DNA of 60,000 nucleotides from Nymphaea colorata. Lineage: Eukaryota > Streptophyta > Magnoliopsida > Nymphaeales > Nymphaeaceae. Below, piece by piece: positions 32,175 through 51,404 of this stretch. Each line of letters starts with the position of its first letter. Within the stretch, counting starts at the first letter, position 1. The stretch covers positions 4,812,704 to 4,872,703 of the forward strand of contig NC_045139.1 of NCBI RefSeq assembly GCF_008831285.2, in the 5' to 3' direction. A program made the position numbers and the translations under genes. The notes below the pieces were generated by a model. It saw nothing but the letters and a program-made list of their open reading frames with translations, searched no databases and had not been told where the DNA came from.

Positions 32175-32837
32175 TTACATGGGACTATCAGCACACTTAG
32201 TTCTCAAGTTGTCGGTTTCTTTGAGAAGATCTAGAGTATATTTTCTTTGACAAATAAACACTTTTTTATCAGATTGCGTTACGTCAATGCCAAGAAAGTA
32301 TCTCAATCTTCTTAAGTCTTTTATTTCAAATTCTTTATTGAGATACTCTTCTACTCGTGTCATGCTTTGTATGTCGTATCCCGTTATTATAATATCATCC
32401 ATGTAAACCAGTAATATAGTAATCTTTGAAGCACGATTGTAGATAAACATGGTGTCAGACGTGATTTTGGAAAAACCGACTTCCACAAGAGCCTCACTGA
32501 CTCGGGAAAACCATGCCCGGGGAGATTGTTTTAAGCCATACATGGCCATCTTCAGTTTATACACATATCCCTTTCAATTTTTGATGTCTTTCAGAGTTTT
32601 CATGAAAACTTTTTCATATAAATCACCATGCAAGAATGCATTTTTTACATCGAATTGAATAAGTTCACACCTTTTGTTTGAACCTACTGAGAGTAATATT
32701 CTAAGAGAGCTCATTTTGGCAACTGGAGCAAATATCTCATTATAATCAATTCCTTTTGTTTGTGTAAATCCTTTTCCAATCAATCTTGCTTTGAACCTCT
32801 CGACAGATCCATCACTCCTATATTTTATTCGGTACAC
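32175..32837 (-). pseudogene. copia reverse transcriptase (element in D)
   Basis: Two frames, 32574-32837 and 32175-32564, together give most of a copia RT: VERFKARLIGKGFTQ, DYNEIFAPVAK, FDVKNAFLHGDL, MYGLKQSPRAWF, then the catalytic YMDD (32394-32405) and FEIKDLRRLRYFLGI. The split between the two frames near 32570 breaks the enzyme. Confidence 0.85.
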
Positions 32838-33402
32838 CCACTTGCACCCAACAATTTTTTCCTTCTGGTAGAGGCATCATTTCTCAAGTGTGGTTTCTTT
32901 GTAGTGCGTTTAGTTCTTTTTTCATGGTGTCTCTCCATCTTGGGTCCATATTTGCCTGCAATAAATTTTTAGGCTCTTCATGGTGGTAAGTATTCAATAC
33001 ATAATCTCGATATGATTTTGACAAATTTTCAAAAGTTATATAATCATCAATGGAATGAATTTTATCAAAAGATAAGTATGTATAGAAATCACTTAGCCTG
33101 GTTGGTGGCTTGGTAGACGTAAACAATCTCTGTAGTGGTTGGTCGGTCAAGATTTTTTGGGTTGACCTTTGAGACATTTCATCATCTTGAGGACTAGCAA
33201 TACGATTAACTTCATTGGACTGAGGATGCTGATCGCCATCACTTTGATTTTGGTTCCTAGGAAATTGATTTGCATTGGAACATCTATGTTTTCATGGATG
33301 CTCACTAATGGTTGTGGAAGACTAATGTCAACAAGTTTTTGTTTTTTTGTCTCCCCCTAAATGCTATTCTCATAAAATGGTTCTTGTTCAAAAAACTTTA
33401 TA

Positions 33403-34090
33403 TCACGAGTGACAAAGAATTTTTTTTAAATGAGGTTCGGAACATTTGAACCATTTCTTTTTACTTGAATATTCAAGAAAAATACATTTCATATTTCTTT
33501 TTTCTAATTTATTTCTAATTTTTTCTTGAACATGAACAAAACATTTGCATCCAAAAACTTTAAAATGATTAATAGAAACTGATTTATTTATAAGTAATTG
33601 AATTGGCATTTGATCGTTAATGCTCGAATTAGGTATTCTATTTGCTATATAACATGCGGTTCCTATTGCTTCAGTCCAAAAACAGGTGGAAACATTCTTG
33701 TTCATCATTAGGGACCTGGCAATATTAAGCAACTGTCGGTTCTTGCATTCTTTGACTCCATTTTGTTGGGGAGTACCGGTGCAAGTGAGTTGGCGACATA
33801 TGTTTTTCTTTTTCATGAAATCATCAAGAACTTGATTGACATATTCTCCTCCATTATCCGACCATAATTTTTTTTTATTTTGGTCTCATATTACATGTAT
33901 ACAAGCTCATAATATTCTTCAAAAATTTTAGCAACATCACTATTATTTTTTAGAAAATAAAGCCAAGTCATGCGAGTTTTATCATCAATAAAAGAAACAT
34001 AGTATCTATATGCAGAATGACACTCGACTGGGGCTGAGTCCCAAACATCAGAATGAATTAAATCACAAATTTCAGCAAACCTTTTTCCAA
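33403..34090 (-). pseudogene. copia integrase, C-terminal part (element in D)
   Basis: 33403-33816 encodes the second half of the integrase core (TPQQNGVKECKNRQLLNIARS, ACYIANRIPNSSIN, HFKVFGCKCFVHV). The preceding 33830-34090 can be aligned to the F copy around the HSGYKY and DDKTRMTW motifs but is out of frame. It is cut at about 34098 by unrelated DNA. Confidence 0.75.
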
Positions 34091-34099
34091 AGTTTTGAA

Positions 34100-37000
34100 C
34101 CGAAGAAAGTTATGCTTGAAGCACGAGACTTAGTCGTGCGCTCGTAGGCATAAATTTCCAAGGCTACTAGTCTACGCCCGCTCAGACTTGTTAATAAGGT
34201 GGAGCCTATAAAATTTATTCTCTTTGAGTACTTTCTTGCCAAATGTTCTATAGAAAAGTGATAGAGACAGAGAGAGTAGTAAATCAAGGCCATGCTTGAT
34301 AGCTTCATCTCTAAGATTTGATGCTAATGATCATGCTAATGATGTCAACAGATCGGATGTATCTTATATTATATCTTTGATTTGTCGAATGCTAGCATAT
34401 TTAGATTTTTATTTGGACAAGGGCGAGCTCTGCACCCGGTTGTGGGGATGTTAATATATTTGATTTGGACTAGATATATAACCAAACTATTTAAAAAAAA
34501 ATCCGATAAAAAAAATTAATGGTTGATTTAAGAAATGACATCTGATCGGATTCAGATTCGGGTTTAGATTAACATAAATATCCTATTGGACTTAATTTTT
34601 AAATAAGTATTCTATATGATATGAAAAAAATTTAATATTTGATTTAAGAAATGACATTTGATCGGATTCAGAGATAGGTTTAGATGAATATAAATGTCCA
34701 ATCGGATTTAATTTTTAAATAAGTATTCTATATCTAAAGCTTTTACATTTTGAAAATCAGTTAGATTCGATTTAAAATTTGGAATTGGATTTGGATATGA
34801 ATATAAAATCGGATTCGAATCGTATTCAAAATGTGAAATTTGGGTGCAGATACAACTTTTCTTTATTCATATTTGAATCCAAAGTTCAATCTGAATTTAT
34901 GAATATCCGAAAAAACAGATACAGTTAAGAGTACATGCAATTCAAATTTGACCTGTTGACATCCCTACCTGGTTGGAAAAGGTTCGAAAGAGATAAGAAT
35001 CTTGGATGGCAAAACTGTTCAATGCAATGGCTCAGGTTTCCTTAGGATAGGTAGACCTTTCTTGGGATTTATTCTGCATTGTTGGGCTTATAGCCTTCCA
35101 CTTTGATTCGTCTATCGGATAATGTTTGTGAAACTTTTATGCCATGTTTGGATGACATCCCAAAACCGGGTTTTGAAAGGCAAAACTTCATTTTGCCGAA
35201 GACATCTTGTTTTTGGGGTGTTTGCCTGAAAATTCATGGATTTGAGACCCGAGGGAGGGGAGGGTTGGATAGTAGGCACAGTATTTCCACATATGTGAGA
35301 ATCTCAAATTGCCTTAGATCTTAAATACATGACTATCAAACATGGCCTTGAACATTTGTCCTGGACAGTAGATTTATGATCATCTAGTGCTGTTATGTCA
35401 TCCATGCAAGTGATTAAACCACCACTCAAGTCATTTGTCACTCAAACAGAAAGAGATCGCGATTGATGTGACCTTGCATATGAACAGATGAGGTCAAACG
35501 TCTTTTTGATGCCGTTCATCTATTCTTCAATCCGATGAACGACATCCAGCCAATTGTCCTCGAAACACAAGCCATGAAAACTTTTCAAAAGTCGTTCAAA
35601 TGAGTGGCTGCAAATGAAAGCAGTTCATCCATGGCAACCAACATGCAGAAGAATCAGAACTTCCACTCATTGAAACTAACTGCAAACCAAAAGACCAAGA
35701 ACAAGAGCTCTTGGATCTCTATATTATATAGTTCCCTTAACAAAATATAGAGGTGATTTAATACGAATCAACCTTCAAATTATGTTGGTGATGAGAAAAA
35801 ATGTGTTTCAAACATCGACATTTAATTGCCAAACTAGATGTTTATTTTGTGAAACCTTTGTGAATCAATACAATATACAAAGTCCTCAGATTTTTGGCAA
35901 TTCAAAGATTGATTCTTACCAGGTCAATCTTCGATCTTCTTATGTGATAACATCTGGATAAAGAAACACAAAAATTCGAGATTTGAAGTGCATATGTGGA
36001 GTCATCTGTAGATCCTCACTAGATTGGATGTCTAAAGCAAATGAACAAAATTTTCTTCAAAAATAAATATAAAAAAAGAGATTTTTTTAGTATGTCTATG
36101 TGGGCAATTGCCCACATGGTGCCCGCCTGCCTCCGCCCCTGGTTTCGAGCCATAAGCATGTAGCTTAACTGGGCGGGTGGTGTGGTGCACATAAAAGAGA
36201 GTTGTGGTGTTGATTGCCGTGACCGCCACCTCACTTAGGGAACTACTCTCACTGGCCCATATTGGTTCAGTACTCCTGCGACCACCACTTTGCTCAGGGA
36301 ACTAATCTGTCCGGCCTCTCTTCGGAGTGGTGGGCTTCACAAACTTCCCGCTCACCCAGAAAAAAAAATAGTGCCGAATATCGTGATAGAATTAAGACAA
36401 ATATAACATCTGAAAATGAAGGTTCCTCATACTACGAAAAAATTCTCTCTGAGGATTTCCACCATCTGAACTTTTCCGGTGTGAACAAATATTGTTAACG
36501 ATTTTTATGCAGTTAGGTTTTTCTTGGATATTTCTCAGCAAGCTTAAAATCATGGGGCAATGGGATTAGCCTCTCGTCCACCCAAATATGTAATTAAGAA
36601 ACCTCTTGAGTTTGGTACAAAAGTAGAATGAACCAAAATAATGGTCTAATCATGAAGAAGTGTTGAGGCGTCATGTTAAGAGTCATAAATAAATAGCAAA
36701 GAGAAATCAATAGGAATTATGGTTCTTAATGATTTATGTTTTTTATTTTAAAATTCAATTATGTATTTAAATGAAATGAAGTACATATTAATTTTGAAGG
36801 AAGTTTTCTTGTTAATTTTCTTCTTTTCATTTATACGGTTGCTGCGGGTTTTTACTTAATGTGCTGAAGAATGTCCAACATTAAGATGCTATCAATGACC
36901 TGATATCAGTACTGTTTTCTACCTAGAGCCATTTAATTTCTACCTTCCATGATTCCTAAATTCTGCTAATTGAAACATTTCACTCAATTATGAAGAGCAA

Positions 37001-39060
37001 ATGAGTGAGCCATGAATTTCTAAGACCTCTTGAAATGAACTAATAGCAATCAATCTAATGACAAGGTGGTACAGAGCCAATGGCTTTGATTGGAGCTGCA
37101 AGCGGTATACAAGCAGGGGTGGAGCCACGAAGTTTATTACAGGGCCGAACTATACTTTCAAAATTTTCACAAGATTTGAAATAAAATTTTTCAAAATTTT
37201 TATATAAATTAAGTGAAGTTTTTTAAAAATTAAATGTATTTTTTTTATTTTGAGGGGGGCCAAGGCCCCAAAAGCCTCCCCTTTTTTTCCATCTCTATAT
37301 AGATGCATGGTTTTGGCTTGAGTACTTTGTAACTTTTTAGTGTACCAGCTGATTCGATTCTAACTTGATGGCAGAGCCAAGATCTTTTTTGGCTGAAGGG
37401 CACTCGAGTCACCAGCCCAGATCTAGTGCGCATGATTTTTGAATAATTATAGTATAATTTCAAGAGCTTTAAAAGAAAATTTTTCATATATCTCTGTCAT
37501 TGATTCAGGCCAAGCTCTAATATATTTTGTTGTGTCAGATCCGATCCCCTTTCTAACTTTAGCTTAGGCCCCAGTTGATGGGCATGATATTTTCTGTAGC
37601 ACTGAAAATAAAATTAAATTTTTTAAAAAATTTTCTTACCCATCAAACTTGGGATGAAAAAAGTTATCGTTGGGTTGGTTTTCAGAATTTTTTTTTTTGG
37701 GTTGGTTTTCAGAAATTTTTTTTTTTTTGGAAATTTCATCAACTCTCAAGAGGTGGAAAAAAATTTTCATGACAAAAAAAGTAACCGTTGGGTTCTCAAA
37801 GCAGTGCTTAATCCAACAATTTTATTTTTTCATCTTTCATTCTTATAAAACTGAGAAATTTAGTTCTTGAAACACAAACCTAAGTACAACAAATACAAAG
37901 AGGTTTTGGAAATCTGGATTTTGTTTCTATTTCTTTAATTTTTAAAATAAGTTTATGAAATTTTTTCTTCCAACTCTATATTTCCAATGCATCAAACAGT
38001 CACATATTATTTCGCCAACCTCTTAAGTTTTAACGGCCAAATGCAGTACATCTTTAATGCTTATATGACAATTTTTTTGTGAGCACTTTTTTATGTACGT
38101 GACGATGACTTGCTTATAATTCCCATGGGACCCTAGTAAATGTACAGAACTAGTTTTTGCCGACTTTCAACTCATGGAATTTCTTGATTTCGACACGTTT
38201 TGTACCTTTTTTTTTACTGAAAATAGCTTTCCAAAGTCAAACAATAATTTTCTTGTCAATGAGGAAATCCTGGTCAACTAAATTGTTATTATTATTTTTA
38301 AGTCAACAAGTTTACGTGCCTTTGGATGTACCAGCATTAGTCTTTTTGCGTTTTCAGAAACTAAAGGGGAAAACTGAATCTCAAACTTCCATAGGACTCG
38401 CACATTATTTAGATATGTTTGTATAAAAAAAAAGTCTCCCCTCACAACAAGTTATTGAAGTTATTGGTGTATTGAAGCTATTGGTGTAAGAAGTACGACT
38501 GGGGCAACCTCCCCAACTGCTGTGGGAGGTGTCGGTGCCTCCCCACTCTTTTTTTTTTTTTTTTTGAAAGCGGGTGGTACCGTCGCCTTCAGAAAGGATG
38601 CCACCCCAGACACCGCCCGAACACACCAAACACGGAGCTTCGCCGGAGCTCTTAGGTGGTCGGCGACCTCCCGCTGGGCCGTTCTCGATGGCGATTGCCT
38701 CCCCCTCTGTCGTCTTTGTGATGCGCAGCGAGGAGTTGTTGGCAGTTCTGAGTTGTCGGCAACGCCTTCCCATTGTTGTCGGTAAGGGAGGAGCCAAGGT
38801 TTTTTTAGGGGTAGGATCTAACTGAATTTAAATCCAAACAATACATGGTGCAACTAAAATTTTTTAATTTTTTCAATGTAATTTTTTTTTTCCATTGGCT
38901 GGTGTGGGGCCATGGCTAGGTGGCCCTCCCCCTCCCTCCGCCCAAAGTCGTCGGCATGGCAGAGGGAGAGGCAACCACCTCTCTCCATTGTAAACGGCTG
39001 CCGGGTGCCCTTTTTTTTGTTTTTTTATTCTTTTTAATTAAGGCATAAGGAGTACTAAAA
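34100..39060. other. Unique stretch between D and E, no gene recognised
   Basis: About 5 kb with no match to other units of the array. It has short repeats (34523-34733), a GGGGCGGA-type repeat end near 36110-36141, another degenerate element with a GGGGGGCCAAGGCCCC motif (about 37120-37290), a GC-rich patch (38500-38790) and a run of 17-18 T near 38550. Open frames are short and I recognise none of them. It replaces the missing part of the copia element and of gene D. Confidence 0.5.
34523..34733. repeat. 116-bp imperfect tandem repeat
   Basis: Two units starting ttgatttaagaaatgaca at 34523 and 34639, each with a GATCGGATTCAG motif and ending near AAGTATTCTATAT. Units differ at several positions. 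Confidence 0.8.
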
Positions 39061-39611
39061 AATTTATAGGGCAAGCGCACATCCAGCCATATATGATGCC
39101 CACATCAGACCTGGGTTGGTGACTCTAGGGGCTCTTAATTAAAAAAAATCTAGCTCCACAACTGCAACATCAACTCATGGTTGGTAATAATGTACTAGAG
39201 AAGGAGAGAGAGAGAGTTGAAGGTAGGTGGAAAGTTTGTGAGTAGTTGAGCACAACTAGATTGTCGGGTAACTGATCTAAAATTGTGAACCACAGTTTTG
39301 TTAACCTGGATTTTTCCTTTTTATTCTTTCAAAATTGTTTTCTTTAATTTATATATTAATTTTCAAAATGTTTATGTATCATACACAAATATTTTGCAAA
39401 ATGATATTTTAGTACCTGTCAAAATTTTTAAACTATAATTGGGTCTTACTCATGGTTGTGCTTGTGCCCCTATTCCCGAATACAAAAAGAGACATTGCCT
39501 AAGACATAAATGAGGACATTTTTGGTTATTTCAACTTTCAATTTTCAATTGATTAGATACAAATAATGTGAGAAAATGGGGTTGAACCCGTACATGAGAG
39601 AGAGGTTGAAA

Positions 39612-39613
<2 letters not shown>

Positions 39614-39655
<42 letters not shown>

Positions 39656-39665
39656 GGGAGAGAGT
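39614..39665. repeat. (GA)n microsatellite
   Basis: About 50 bases of GA with a few GGG interruptions, just left of the gene-capturing TIR element. Confidence 0.9.
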
Positions 39666-39974
39666 CAATGGTGTTATGTTGAAAACCATAAATCAAGACA
39701 CTTAGGGCCCGTTTGATTGCCCAGAAAAAATCGGTGGAGCGGTTGAAATACATACGGGCGGGTGAGATTTCACCCGCCCGACACAAAAACCATCAAACGG
39801 GGTGAAATTTCACCCTGTTTACGATAAAGTGAGCGGGTGAAATTTCACCCGCTCGACATTTTCCTCTCGTAGGCTTTCTGTTCATTTCACCCATGCGTCT
39901 TCCTCCGCAGTCGACGAGCTCCCTCGCTAGAAACTAACAATTTGGGGCATTGGGATAGGGCTTTCCGGAGATGA

Positions 39975-40175
39975 GGCCGGCCATGGAATGCCGACCTCGT
40001 TGAGGAGGAAATCAAAGACGGGATAGACGTCCCGACGGAGGTCGCAGGTTAGGAGTTGGGGGTGCATCCGGCCGATGTCATAGCGGCTGAATCCCATACT
40101 CTAGAAGCAAGACTCGACGGTTCTGAGGCTGTCAATGGACGTGAACCGGAGATTGGGGTTCTTCACAATGGCCTC
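39975..40175 (-). pseudogene. mTERF-like gene fragment inside the TIR element
   Basis: On the minus strand, one frame reads KNPNLRFTSIDSLRTVESCF, stop, SMGFSRYDIGRMHPQLLTCD and then VYPVFDFLLNEVGIPWPA. The spacing of Leu/Pro residues and the VYPVFDFLLNEVGIP block resemble plant organellar mTERF (mitochondrial transcription termination factor) proteins. A TAG (40101-40103 on the + strand) interrupts it. It may continue towards 40545 as a transit-peptide-like Ser/Thr/Pro-rich part. This is a captured, non-functional fragment. The family call rests on my recognition of the motif pattern. Confidence 0.6.
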
Positions 40176-40320
40176 CAAACAGAGATGGGAGACGAAGAAG
40201 GGGAATTGGTGGACTTGAGCGGCACAACAAAATGAAGGTCAGTAGGGGATGGAGTAAACGACGAGTCGAGGAATATCGGGGCTTTGGAGGGAGGCCGGTA
40301 CTTGCGAGGGAGGTCGGAGG

Positions 40321-40544
40321 AGGAAAGGGATCCCCATGAGGTCGATGAAGTTTGTGGTAGTGGTGTCTGGATTACAGAAAATGCCACGAGGAAGCTGGTG
40401 GTGCTCCCGCTGAATTTGGAGCTGGGAGGAGGAGGAAAGGGATCCCCATGAGGTCGATGAAGTTTGTGGTAGTGGTGTCTGGATTACAGAAAATGCCACG
40501 AGGAAGCTGGTGGTGCTCCCGCTGAATTTGGAGCTGGGAGCATG
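40321..40544. repeat. 112-bp tandem duplication inside the TIR element
   Basis: Two practically identical units start at 40321 and 40433 (aggaaagggatccccatgag). The length is not a multiple of three, so it shifts any frame through it. Confidence 0.9.
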
Positions 40545-40779
40545 TCAAGCGTCTTTGAATTGGGTGCTCCCGTAGTGACGAGCTTCCTGGCATTGGCGAT
40601 TGGAGATGAATTGGGTGCTTCCGAGAAGAAATTGAAGAATGGTAACATTGATGTGCCTATCTTCAACGCTGAGAATTCACAGAACAATATGAAAATTATC
40701 TATTACAGGTTCTTTTTTCAATCCTTGCGATTCTTTGATGTCCTGTTTTTTTCCTTGAAGCGTGTATATGTTTTTAGAA

Positions 40780-41081
40780 AATTATACACAAAATTAACTG
40801 TGATGGACCTGAGCTTTAACAAACTTTCAGGACCCATTTTGAGTGACTTCTTCATGTCACTGTCCATGAGAAGCTTGGATCTGTCTAATAACAGATTCAC
40901 AGGAACCATTCCTCTTCAAAGCTCAGATAATTGGGTGCTATATGCTTACTCACCTGATAGATTATCTGGTGACTTGTTTTTCCTAGACAGTTCATTAATT
41001 TTTACTATTGATGAACTGTCGAGAGCTCCTGCTGAAGTTCTTGGCAGGAGCAGTCATGGAATTAAGCTAATACAACTTTAG
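40780..41081 (+). pseudogene. GHR1-like LRR receptor kinase fragment inside the TIR element
   Basis: The frame ending at 41081 contains two leucine-rich repeats (LTVMDLSFNKLSGPI, MRSLDLSNNRFTGTIP) directly joined to a juxtamembrane/kinase start: SPDRLSGDLFFLD, then ELSRAPAEVLGRSSHG. That last block is characteristic of the GHR1 (GUARD CELL HYDROGEN PEROXIDE-RESISTANT 1) type of LRR receptor-like pseudokinase. The transmembrane part expected between them is missing and the frame ends soon after SSHG. This is a captured fragment with internal deletion. The open frame starts upstream at 40542 in unrelated sequence, so a chimeric 179-residue protein is possible but unproven. Confidence 0.75.
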
Positions 41082-41555
41082 TCGACTGTAGTTTTAGAAG
41101 ATTTATCTTTTAATTTCTTCCTATGTCAAATTGGGGAGGAGAGGAAAATAAAAAACTAATAATAGTTATGAGAAAGTCTCTTCATTTTTCTACCATGTCC
41201 ATCAAAACAAAGGTTAAATTTACCATGTTAAATTCTTCATGTGCATCAAACAGTCAGATTGGAAGAGGGAGAAATTTCATCCTGTAAATTTTTCCAGGTA
41301 AATTTACTGCGTTAAATTTCACCCAACAATCAAACGGGCCCTGAAGGTTTTGCTTTTGAAGATCTGATCTCAAAGTTTTGAAGAAAAATAATTACCTGTT
41401 TTTACAAAAAAATGGAAAAAATTCATACAAGTCTAACAAGAAAACTGAAAAAGATATCAATATTTTTTATGCATGAGCATACAAGAGACAGCTTTGAAAG
41501 CATGACTCAAAGCTGCATAACAAATAGGGAAATAACAAATAACCAACTAAACTTT

Positions 41556-41914
41556 AAGGTTGCTTGTCAAGCCAGGTATTCATGGATTCCTGGTACCCGG
41601 ACCAACTCAGCCTCGAAAAAAAGGTACCGGGCAGGCTCAGTTATCGTCATTCGGCTAGCACGGGTGGGACCGATAACCTCTGTTCGGCCTAATAGTATTT
41701 TTAAAATATATATTTTATTATTTTTTGTATAAAATTATAATATTTTATTACAATTAATTATATTTATATATTATTCTATATTAAAAATATATATTTTTTA
41801 ATTTAATCGAGCTGCACTGGGCTCGAGTTTTATGTGTCAGGCCAAACCTGGGCCAGGGTTTCTGGTTTCGGCCAGCCCGAGCCCGACTCCTCTTCGAGCC
41901 AGGCCAGCCCCCTT
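41556..41914. mobile_element. 359-bp non-autonomous TIR element
   Basis: Flanked by a 10-bp direct repeat, actaaacttt (41546-41555 and 41915-41924). The equivalent place in the B-C spacer (about 16290) is uninterrupted. Weak inverted tips: AAGGTTGCTTG on the left, AAGGGGGCTGG on the right. AT-rich centre between GGCC-rich arms. The target length suggests a Mutator-like or hAT relative. No coding content. Confidence 0.65.
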
Positions 41915-43449
41915 ACTAAACTTTCAAGCTTAACAAATAGGCCCTCTACATTTCTCTATAATTCTCAAGTCCCTGCCTCCAAATAAAAAACGTTAATATA
42001 AAGGGATAATTTACACAATTAGCTTCATAAAAACAAATTATTTATTAAATAAAAGGATGTTTGCTGTCGAACGAGGTATAGGTCTAGCGAGGGTCGACAG
42101 CAGTGGCAGAACCATAATTTTCTGGCTGAGGCACAGTCTAAGCTTGAATTTCAAATTGAAGGAGCACTCATATGTAAACAAAAAAACTAAATATCAATAA
42201 TGTTTTCATATGCAAATAAGGTAAAATTTATGGACTGGTGTGGACAATTGTAATCCTTCCCAAGCCGCTAGGGCTGAGGGTCTACCATCTTCCTTATTTG
42301 TCTTTGTTTTTTATATATTTTGTTTTAAAGGGTCCATTGGCTCCTTAACATTTTCTGCTTGGAAATTATATGAAAAATTGGGCAGAGGAGGTTATGTTCT
42401 AGGCCTACAACAAGGTTCATGTGTTATGGATTAGAAATGACCAAAATGACCCTGTTCGTTAACTGGGAAAACTTTACTATGAGGGCAAAAATGGTATGGT
42501 CAATTTTTTCATAAAATTATCAAAACGCCCTTGGTCAGTGGCAGAGCCAAAAAAATTTGGCCCAGGAGCACTAACCAACCTCAGGCTTAGTGAGTTGGGT
42601 GCATGTGGGGCAAAGGCTGTGCCCGGGCCTAGAGTAGACACTGCGTGTTGTTGGACCCAGGTCTAGCTCCATTACAACAAAAGATCTCATAAATTGAAAT
42701 GGGCAGTGACCCTCACCAGTCACACGACAGCATCGATGCTGCTTGAGGTTTAAACTAGGGAGTACAGTTATCTATGTCATAGGATAACACAGAAATCATT
42801 CTAAAAAATAAGTGCCGATTTGTTAGACTTGAAAAGCTACGCCCTGATTTATTATTTGCCAATGTGTTAAGCGAATTTTTAATTTTTTAAACTTTATCAA
42901 AATAAATGACTAGAAAAAAATTACCTTTTAGAGGAAGTGAAACATTTACCCAAAATAAATGTTGATGTTGCATCGAATAATGTCTCCTAAGACCTTCATT
43001 AAACCATACATAAAGATATTTCCTCGACACGCAATTATTGTGCAATCAAACCCTTTCAAAGGGTTTGAATATTTATCACCCAGTAATTTGTTTCAACTCA
43101 GAGCTTGTTTCAAACTTATTTTCCCAAAAAAAGAAAACATAATCCTCCCAGTTGAATATCCACTATCCTACAACAAAACTCTTCTTATTCGGTAGTCTCA
43201 CCTGATCACCCATTAACATATATATCTATGTAATGTAATTGGTCAGATTGGTGAGCTGATTAAAGCCTGGTCATTAGTTAAATTTTTATTGGTGCTTTTA
43301 TTCTGAACTACAAACACGGCTAGAACCCCGAAGCAACAGAAAAGGAGAGGAAATTCGTTCTTTTTTTCAAACATAGTACACTTTTATATAAATACATAAC
43401 TTGCTTAAGATAAATTAATAAAATAGATCAATGATATACATCCATGCCA

Positions 43450-43457
43450 TATATAAA
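43450..43457 (+). promoter_or_regulatory. Probable TATA box of copy E
   Basis: TATATAAA, 193 to 186 bases before the ATG, aligned with the copy C motif. Confidence 0.45.
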
Positions 43458-43642
43458 CCTGCATCATTAGAAGAAATTTTGTACGTTATACATATATGTG
43501 CATATAAAAAGATTGTACCTCTAAGCTTTCATTCTCATGTACAATTTTTCAACCACATATATGTCCACTTCCTTCTCTTTCAAAGATAAATAACCTCCAA
43601 GATCTCCAAGCACTTCTGCACTCTGTAAGTTGGAGATTAGTA

Positions 43643-50399
<6,757 letters not shown>

Positions 50400-51404
50400 A
50401 AACAAAATTATTTTATGAATGTTATCAATAGAAACAGCAAAATACTACGAGCTAGAAATGAGCAGTTATGTCATGTTCTCTTTTTAAATAACTTCCTGCA
50501 CTTTCCAGATTGAAGAATGAATCCATGAACAATTTTGCTTGCAATTCATATTAAACGCTATGTTCGAAAGGGTGGATATATGAAATCACACCAGAATTTA
50601 CCACAGATAATGATAAATTTGAGAAATAACAAAGCCGGTTATTGGAGTTCTGGGACACTGTATCAAAAAATGCGATGTTTCTACCAGCAAATAACAAAAG
50701 GGTTCTTTGGGAATAAAAATGTTGAAACATTTGTTCATAAAAAAGGAGGTTAATTTGTTCAACAAAATGCCGATTGTATTTGTTTTCATCAAACAACCCC
50801 TCACAAAAAAATATATTTAAAAGGAAGAAGGAACACATGTTTCTTGGGGGCCACTTGGGTATTAGGGCATTTCACTTGTGACGGCTGGTTGGCTCATTTC
50901 TTCTCTACTCCACCTCTTTTTTCCTTTAAAAGGGTCAATAAGGTGTTTATCTGCTCAAAAAAACAATATTACAAACTCAAACAAGTTCCACTTCTCAAAT
51001 GTTCTCCATTTGACTATTAAAACAGAGTTATATGCCAACACCATGAGAAAAATTCAGACCTGCCTCTGCAATCAAAGTTGAAGGGCTGGTTGTTAAATAA
51101 ATGTTCCACGCGCTATATCTCTTTTTGATTTCCAGGATGGATCTACTTTAAGAGGCTTTGGCAATAAGAACAATACATTTCTCGTGAGTTAGAGACAGAG
51201 GCGAAGCGACATTGTAGCCCACAAAAATGACTTTATTATGTATATAAATTTCATTAATTTTTAGTCTTTTACATTTGAGTGCCCCTTAAAGTTTGAAATT
51301 TAATCTTACACTGCCGCTCAGCCAAAAATTTTTGGCTCAGCCACTGGTTACAGACCGATTTTTTACAATAATATGTGGATGTATTTTATTGTATGTCATA
51401 ATAT

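Larger units (their letters stand above)
31141..34098 (-). mobile_element. Truncated Ty1/copia retrotransposon in exon 2 of remnant D
   Basis: Minus-strand element. On the + strand: 3' LTR (31141-31445), RNase H (31455 to about 32060), RT (about 32060-32890), a linker, and integrase core (about 33400-34090). It then breaks off at about 34098 inside the integrase region. Protease, gag, primer-binding site and 5' LTR are missing. The left junction (GCAAAGCAATAT|TAATAAG) is identical to that of the longer element at 55456. Frameshifts show it is non-functional. Confidence 0.88.
39705..41341. mobile_element. Non-autonomous TIR element carrying gene fragments (Pack-type)
   Basis: The ends are perfect inverted repeats of at least 15 bases (GGGCCCGTTTGATTG at 39705; its complement ends at 41341). 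The flanking triplets are TTA (39702-39704) and TGA (41342-41344), close to the TWA target duplication of PIF/Harbinger elements, one base apart. Subterminal zones repeat GGTGAAATTTCACCC-like palindromes on both sides. The interior is gene-derived: an mTERF-like piece antisense (about 39975-40175), a 112-bp duplication, and a GHR1-like receptor kinase piece in sense (about 40780-41081). No transposase. The superfamily is inferred from tip and triplet; the TIRs are plain. Confidence 0.75.
39061..43642. other. Spacer upstream of copy E
   Basis: Returns to array-type spacer: 39090-39340 matches the spacer repeat seen at about 7690, 14650 and 27450, and about 41930-43640 matches the B-C and C-D spacers up to the gene. 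Three insertions interrupt it: a (GA)n tract, the 1637-bp TIR element (39705-41341) and the 359-bp TIR element (41556-41914). No independent gene seen. Confidence 0.6.

Noticed and set aside
38500-38830. GC-rich frames in the D-E stretch as a possible captured gene
   Set aside because: No recognisable motif in any frame; open frames on both strands are explained by high GC content.
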